Under the pieces are notes generated by a model. That model was not told the origin of the DNA, ran no database searches, and saw only the letters and a list, made by a program, of their open reading frames with translations. Of a DNA stretch of 64,000 bases, positions 58,649-64,000 are shown in pieces; positions within the stretch are counted from its first letter, which is position 1; every line of letters begins with the position of its first letter. This DNA comes from Bin125 sp026705025 (GTDB taxonomy: Bacteria > Chloroflexota > Dehalococcoidia > Bin125), in assembly GCA_026705025.1 (NCBI GenBank), contig JAPPBN010000026.1, forward strand, positions 280,091 through 344,090, written 5' to 3'. Made by a program: the position numbers and the translations under genes.

Positions 58649-58738
58649 TGGAGCGGGGGACGGGATTCGCTGTTCGGTTTTTCTGGGGCGCGGCCACCTG
58701 CTTGGAAGGCAGGAGCTCTACCCCTGAGCTACCCCCGC
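58649..58738 (-). pseudogene. Interrupted tRNA-Gly(TCC) copy
   Basis: It is identical to the neighbouring tRNA-Gly over the acceptor, D and anticodon arms and the 3' part, but in the T-arm the four bases GGTT are replaced by a 19-base stretch, CCCCAGAAAAACCGAACAG. The T-stem cannot pair normally and the gene is 15 bases longer, so it should not make a standard tRNA. On the plus strand the inserted part reads CTGTTCGGTTTTTCTGGGG, 12 bases of which match 61755-61766. Confidence 0.9.
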
Positions 58739-58766
58739 TGGCCGAGTTCAGCTTAGCGGCCTGACG

Positions 58767-58826
58767 GCTCCCCCCTCTGCCTTCGGCATCTCCCCCCGCA
58801 AAGCAGGGGGAGAGCGAAGGGGTGGG
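58767..58826 (-). terminator. Hairpin-rich repeat after the sigma factor gene
   Basis: CTCCCCC (58790-58796) pairs with GGGGGAG (58806-58812), and the outer CCTTCG (58780-58785) pairs with CGAAGG (58815-58820). It lies just after the rpoD stop and probably ends its transcript. The core resembles the hairpin at 36016-36038, so it is also a dispersed repeat. Confidence 0.7.
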
Positions 58827-58835
58827 GTCGGTCGA

Positions 58836-60449
<1,614 letters not shown>

Positions 60450-60553
60450 CCGATCCCCCTTTCATTCAGTGCTGCTGCGCCCGCTCGATGCTCCGTGCAC
60501 CAGCGGATCAGTGCGCTCACCAACAGTACGAAAACAGGCACGCAATTGTTCCC

Positions 60554-60575
60554 GATTGCAACAGCGACTGCAATC
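60554..60575. promoter_or_regulatory. Inverted repeat upstream of rpoD
   Basis: GATTGCA (60554-60560) and TGCAATC (60569-60575) are perfect inverted copies eight bases apart, about 105 bp before the rpoD start. Arm length and spacing suit a dimeric repressor or a small hairpin in the leader. No regulator is indicated. Confidence 0.4.
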
Positions 60576-60691
60576 CGCTGTACGCCGAACATGCGTCCGC
60601 CGCCACTCGGGAAGCGGCAGCGTCTACCAGTGACAGATTGGGTGTAGCGCGGGCGACTGAGTCGAACTCAGTCGACCTCCGATGTTGGCGG

Positions 60692-61291
60692 TCAGTCCGC
60701 CAATACCGCCGCTGCGCTCACTGCCCGGGCCGGCGCATGACGGACGTCATCGGGCCGCATCGCGCGGGTCCAAGCGGCCAGCTCGAGCATGATGCCGTCG
60801 GGATCGTAGAAGTAGACCGAGCGGACAAAGACGCCCTCGTGATTTTCGCGGGCGATGCCGCGGGGCGAGTCGTCGTGGTTGAGGATCGGCGTGCAGCGGA
60901 TGCCGGCCTCGATCAGCCGCTCGCGCATTTCCTCGATCTCATCCGGGTCGACGTCGAAGGCGACGTGGTTCATCGAGGCGATCGCCGTGACGAGTTCGGC
61001 CGAGGGGTCGAAGAAGGTGTTCGGGTCGGGCGAGGCGACGCCGGGCGCCGGTTCGGGGGCGTTGGGGAAGTTGAAGAACGCGAGACAGTCGCCGTTGCCG
61101 ATGTCGAAGAAGAAGTGCTGGCCCATGTCGCCGGGCAGCTGGATGGTTTTGACGAGCGGAAAGCCGAGCACACCCTGGTAGAAGTCCACGGTCTGCTGCA
61201 TGTCGCGACAGACGAGGGCCAGGTGATTGATGCCGCCGACGTTGAAGTTGCCGACACGGTTCTTGACCGGCTGCTCATTGGTGGTGGTCAT
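60692..61291 (-). CDS. VOC-superfamily (glyoxalase/dioxygenase-like) protein
   Basis: The 199-residue protein has two paired beta-alpha-beta units of the vicinal oxygen chelate fold. Metal ligands are likely His in GGINHLALVCRDM, His in ASMNHVAFDVDPD and Glu in DPDGIMLELAAWT. Flanking segments GVLGFPLVKTIQLPG and RENHEGVFVRSVYFYD fit dioxygenases or glyoxalases. The C-terminal 30 residues are Ala/Arg-rich. It lies upstream of rpoD on the same strand, with a 242-bp gap. Confidence 0.9.
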   Translation of the reverse strand: MTTTNEQPVKNRVGNFNVGGINHLALVCRDMQQTVDFYQGVLGFPLVKTIQLPGDMGQHFFFDIGNGDCLAFFNFPNAPEPAPGVASPDPNTFFDPSAELVTAIASMNHVAFDVDPDEIEEMRERLIEAGIRCTPILNHDDSPRGIARENHEGVFVRSVYFYDPDGIMLELAAWTRAMRPDDVRHAPARAVSAAAVLAD

Positions 61292-61379
61292 CGTCGCCGC
61301 TCCTCGTTGCTGTTCGAATTCTCAGGATACGCCTCCGCGCTCTGTTCGGTCGGCGGTGTTCGGGAGAAGAGGAATTTTC

Positions 61380-61600
61380 GGACTCTGGGTGTTTGGCGAG
61401 AGAATTTTTCTTCGAGGCGGGAAAGGCAGGATCTCCAGTGTTTCGCTGGGGATTGGCGATTGCGGGTGGACAGTTTTGGACAATTTTGGACCAGTTTTGT
61501 CGGTCTGAGAGCATGTTTTGGCAGGTGAAGCTGTTCGGGCGCGTTCGGATCTGTTCGACGGGGTTCGTCTGCGCGCGCGTGGTTCGAAGGTCGGCGAGAG
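61380..61600 (+). repeat. Phased 10-bp repeat element, copy C1
   Basis: The gap 61292-62230 has no gene. Copy C1 has, in order: AATTTTTCTTCG (61391-61402), GCGGGAAAGG, hairpin CCAGTGTTTCGCTGG (61435-61449), a block with TGGA at 61467, 61477 and 61487, CTGAGAGCATG, then a block with GTTCG at 61533, 61543, 61553 and 61563. All steps inside a block are exactly 10 bp. CTGAGAGCATG also resembles the tail of copy A (CTTGAGAGAGCATG). Confidence 0.7.
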
Positions 61601-61624
61601 TTGTTTGGAGTGCCGTAGGTGGAC

Positions 61625-61790
61625 GGTGGTTGAAGAAGTTTTTTCGGCCGGGCGAATGAGGCGGAATCCCAGTGTTTTGCGGGGGAAGAGTGGTTGAGAG
61701 TGGTTGGTTTTGGAAGGTCTTGGAAGATCCAGACGCAGGCGATGGAGGCTGGATCTGTTCGGTTTTGTTCGATTGTGTTCGAATCGGCCT
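61625..61790 (+). repeat. Phased 10-bp repeat element, copy C2
   Basis: This copy follows C1 directly and repeats its order with different sequence: GAAGTTTTTTCGGCCGGGCG, CCCAGTGTTTTGCGGGG hairpin, TGG units at 61691, 61701, 61711 and 61721, then GTTCG at 61757, 61767 and 61777. The two copies share GTGTTTYGC and the second block. The unit of the first block is TGGTTGAGAG/TGGAAGGTCT here instead of TGGACAGTTT. Confidence 0.7.
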
Positions 61791-61803
61791 GGTAGCTGCG
61801 GGG

Positions 61804-61837
61804 CCCTCACCCTAACCCTCTCCCTCGGGGAGAGGGG
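61804..61837. repeat. Dispersed hairpin repeat, inverse copy of 27711-27743
   Basis: CCCTCACCCTAACCCTCTCC then CTCGGGGAGAGGGG is the reverse complement of the repeat at 27711-27743, with small differences. The rest of the interval up to 62230 contains AT-rich TGATATCAAAGTTATC (62058-62073) but no gene. Confidence 0.8.
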
Positions 61838-62230
61838 ACCGGAAAGGGACTTGTGGGCGAGCTTCACGTAGGAGAGCGGAGTGGCGCCAGGGTTGAGGAT
61901 GGCCGCACGCCCGTTGTTCGTCATTCCGCGCCTCCCAGAAGGACATGCGTACGATGTTCTTTCACGGTAGTCAAGCTGGAGGTAGCCGGATCCGGTGGAC
62001 GCGGATGGGGTTGGGACGGCGGTCGGAGATAGGTGGCTTGTATCGACTGGGTTACTTGTGATATCAAAGTTATCTATCGTGAAGCATCGGAACTATTGAC
62101 GAAACCTAGATCGACCGTACCTTAATCCAACGTTCACAGACGATACTTGCGAGCGGCGTCCACCTTCGTCGTGGGAGGCCAACCATTTTGACAGGGCGGC
62201 ACAGACCGCGAGCACGGACAGAGCACAGAG

Positions 62231-63826
62231 ATGACCCAGGCTATTGAGATCAGCACCCCGGACGGCGTGGAAGTCGTCGGAGCACTCCAGGAGGGCTTTG
62301 ACGAGATCCTGACCGAGGACGCCCTCGCGTTCGTCGCGGGTTTGCACCGCGCCTTCAACGCGCGACGGCACGAGTTGCTGCAGCGACGCGACGAGCGGCA
62401 GGTTGAGTTTGACAACGGCGCGCTGCCCGACTTCCTCTCCGACACGGAAGAGGTCCGCTTTGGCTCCTGGGAAGTTGCCCCGACGCCGGAGGACCTGCAG
62501 CAGCGCTGGGCGGAGATTACTGGTCCGGTCGACCGCAAGATGATGATCGGCGCGCTGAACTCCGGCGCTGACGCCTTCATGGCTGACTTCGAGGACGCGC
62601 TCTCGCCGACCTGGGACAACATCGTCAACGGTCAGATCAATGCCCGCGACGCCGTCCGCCGCGAGATCACGTTCAAGAACCCCGACGGTTCGGTGCGCAC
62701 GCTGAATGAGAAGATCGCCACGCTGCTGATCCGGCCGCGGGGCTGGCACCTGGACGAGAAGCACGTGCTGGTCGACGGCGAGCCGATCTGCGCCTCGCTG
62801 TTCGACTTCGGCATGTACATGTTCCACAACGCCGCCGAGCGCGTGGCTCGGGGCACGGGCCCGTACTTCTACCTGCCCAAGCTCGAGTCGCACCTCGAGG
62901 CGCGCCTCTGGAACGACGCGTTCGTCAAGGCGCAGGACGATCTCGGCGTGCCCCAGGGCAGCGTCCGCGCGACGGTGCTGATCGAGACGCTGCCGGCCGC
63001 CTTCGAGATGGAAGAGATCCTCTACGAGCTGCGCAACCACTCGGCCGGGCTCAACGCCGGGCGCTGGGACTACATCTTCTCGGCGGTCAAGCGCTTCAAG
63101 TCGCAGCCGACGTTCACTCTGCCCGACCGCGTGCAGGTGACGATGACCACGCCGTTCATGCGCGCGTACACCGAGTTGCTGGTTCGCACCTGTCACAAGC
63201 GCGGAGCGCACGCGATGGGCGGCATGGCCGCGTTTATCCCCTCGCGCCGCGACCCCGAGATCAACGAGATCGCGCTGACCGGCGTCCGCGCCGACAAAGA
63301 GCGCGAGTCGACCGACGGCTTCGACGGCACGTGGGTGGCGCACCCTGACCTGGTCTCGGTCGCCCGCGACATCTTCGAGACGAACCTCAACGGCGCGCGC
63401 AACCAGCGTGAGCGCATGCGCGAGGACGTCGAGGTCAGCGCGGGCGAGCTGGTTTCGCTGGACGAATCCGGCGGCACGGTCTCCGAGGCCGGGCTGCGGG
63501 CAAACATCTCGGTGGCGCTGCAGTACATCAACAGCTGGCTCAACGGCGTCGGCGCGGCGGGGATCAACAACCTGATGGAAGACGCCGCCACGGCGGAGAT
63601 TTCCCGCGGGCAGATCTGGCAGTGGATTCGTCACGAGGCCGAACTCGACGACGGCCGTTCAGTGACCTCGGAGCTGTACGAGTCGCTGCGCGACGAAGAG
63701 CTCGCATCGCTCGGCGGATCCGGTGAGTCGCGTTACGGCGACGCCGTCGAGATTCTCGACCAACTCGTGCTCAACGATGAGTTCACGGAATTCCTCACTC
63801 TGCCGGCGTATGAGTATCTCGACTAG
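62231..63826 (+). CDS. aceB: Malate synthase (A-type)
   Basis: The 531-residue enzyme condenses glyoxylate and acetyl-CoA in the glyoxylate bypass. It has MADFEDALSPTWDNIVNGQI, the catalytic-site segment TLLIRPRGWHLDEKH, FYLPKLESHLEARLWNDAF, RATVLIETLPAAFEMEEILY and NHSAGLNAGRWDYIFS, all near their usual positions for MS-A. The C-terminal Asp-containing helix GINNLMEDAATAEISRGQIW is complete. The gene starts after a long non-coding interval with an AT-rich part (62035-62080) where its promoter probably lies. The next gene begins 120 bp later. Confidence 0.96.
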   Translation: MTQAIEISTPDGVEVVGALQEGFDEILTEDALAFVAGLHRAFNARRHELLQRRDERQVEFDNGALPDFLSDTEEVRFGSWEVAPTPEDLQQRWAEITGPVDRKMMIGALNSGADAFMADFEDALSPTWDNIVNGQINARDAVRREITFKNPDGSVRTLNEKIATLLIRPRGWHLDEKHVLVDGEPICASLFDFGMYMFHNAAERVARGTGPYFYLPKLESHLEARLWNDAFVKAQDDLGVPQGSVRATVLIETLPAAFEMEEILYELRNHSAGLNAGRWDYIFSAVKRFKSQPTFTLPDRVQVTMTTPFMRAYTELLVRTCHKRGAHAMGGMAAFIPSRRDPEINEIALTGVRADKERESTDGFDGTWVAHPDLVSVARDIFETNLNGARNQRERMREDVEVSAGELVSLDESGGTVSEAGLRANISVALQYINSWLNGVGAAGINNLMEDAATAEISRGQIWQWIRHEAELDDGRSVTSELYESLRDEELASLGGSGESRYGDAVEILDQLVLNDEFTEFLTLPAYEYLD

Positions 63827-63946
63827 ACGCTGAGAGCGAAACAGGACAGAGTGAGCGAATCCCCAACCACAGGCATCACGGCTTGACAGCCGCAACGACG
63901 TGATCCGACGCCAGGGATCGGACACGGACAGCCACGGAGGACCCAG

Positions 63947-64000
63947 ATGACGACGAACGGCACGAACGGGACCGGCAACCCGCTGGACAGCGCCGCCGCC
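63947..64000 (+). CDS. Start of a gene after malate synthase, cut by the window end
   Basis: ATG at 63947 follows GGAGGA by six bases and opens MTTNGTNGTGNPLDSAAA, 18 codons with no stop. The N-terminus looks disordered and identifies no family. Isocitrate lyase is the natural partner of malate synthase and often has such a tail, so it is the first guess, from context only. Confidence 0.6.
   Translation, partial: MTTNGTNGTGNPLDSAAA

Noticed and set aside
61393..61659. An 88-codon ORF and other short ORFs within the phased repeat elements
   Set aside because: Their translations follow the DNA repeats, lack ribosome sites, and the homologous elements do not keep the frame.
61460..61790. CRISPR array
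   Set aside because: The repeats are only 4-6 conserved bases at 10-bp steps with no 20-40-bp repeat/spacer structure, and no cas genes are nearby.

Overview
The window is GC-rich bacterial DNA, densely packed, and lacks rRNA genes, CRISPR arrays and recognisable insertion sequences. Its content suggests a Chloroflexota member of the SAR202/Dehalococcoidia type. It carries many family III CoA-transferases, crotonase-fold enzymes, F420-type luciferase-like monooxygenases, MFS exporters or importers and a GMC oxidoreductase. It also has a pyrR-pyrB-pyrC-carA-carB-pyrK cluster and a divergent RpoD. The taxonomic reading is inference from gene content; no marker gene was searched.

Layout. 1-1410: 3' part of an ammonium transporter with its P-II regulator. 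1463-4989 (minus): cyclase-family hydrolase and a double-domain CoA-transferase, divergent from a four-gene plus-strand operon of three tandem MFS paralogues and a GMC oxidoreductase (5194-10901); a perfect inverted repeat lies midway between the two. 11279-15782 (minus): two CoA-transferases, a DinB-like protein and a luciferase-like monooxygenase. 15924-22217: a VapBC-like pair, carboxylesterase, alpha-carbonic anhydrase, crotonase, an MNT-HEPN fusion and an amidohydrolase. 22343-27708: a polar amino-acid ABC transporter whose ATPase gene is separated from the permeases by a hicAB pair on the opposite strand. 27749-38405: HAD phosphatases, crotonases, an FG-GAP lipoprotein, SDR, MFS, a nucleotidyl cyclase, a DUF4097-type protein and a CNNM/CBS protein. 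38423-39818: tRNA-Leu, tRNA-Gln and tRNA-Asn flank an orphan gene of lower GC.

40156-46673 holds RNase D, a cysteine-free bL36, two phosphotransferases flanking a thioesterase, a second luciferase-like monooxygenase and a biotin carboxylase with its biotin carrier. 47131-56139 is the de novo pyrimidine operon behind a PyrR-type attenuator, with pyrD, pyrE and pyrF absent from the window. 56182-64000 contains an SMP-30 hydrolase, 5-formyl-THF cyclo-ligase, two GyrI-like proteins, an intact tRNA-Gly and an interrupted second copy, the primary sigma factor, a VOC protein, malate synthase and the first codons of another gene (isocitrate lyase by context only).

The most unusual signal is non-coding. 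Four intergenic regions (10960-11215, 28740-28950, 39903-40155, 61380-61790) contain blocks of three to five short direct repeats spaced at exactly 10 bp, so that each unit falls on about the same face of the helix. The unit sequence differs between copies while the 10-bp phase is kept. Several copies share a second block of GTTCG units and a CCAG...CTGG hairpin. A piece resembling this element also lies inside the broken tRNA-Gly copy. A second dispersed family has ends CGTCATTGCCGCG and CGCGGGTATGACG and resembles REP/BIME sequences.
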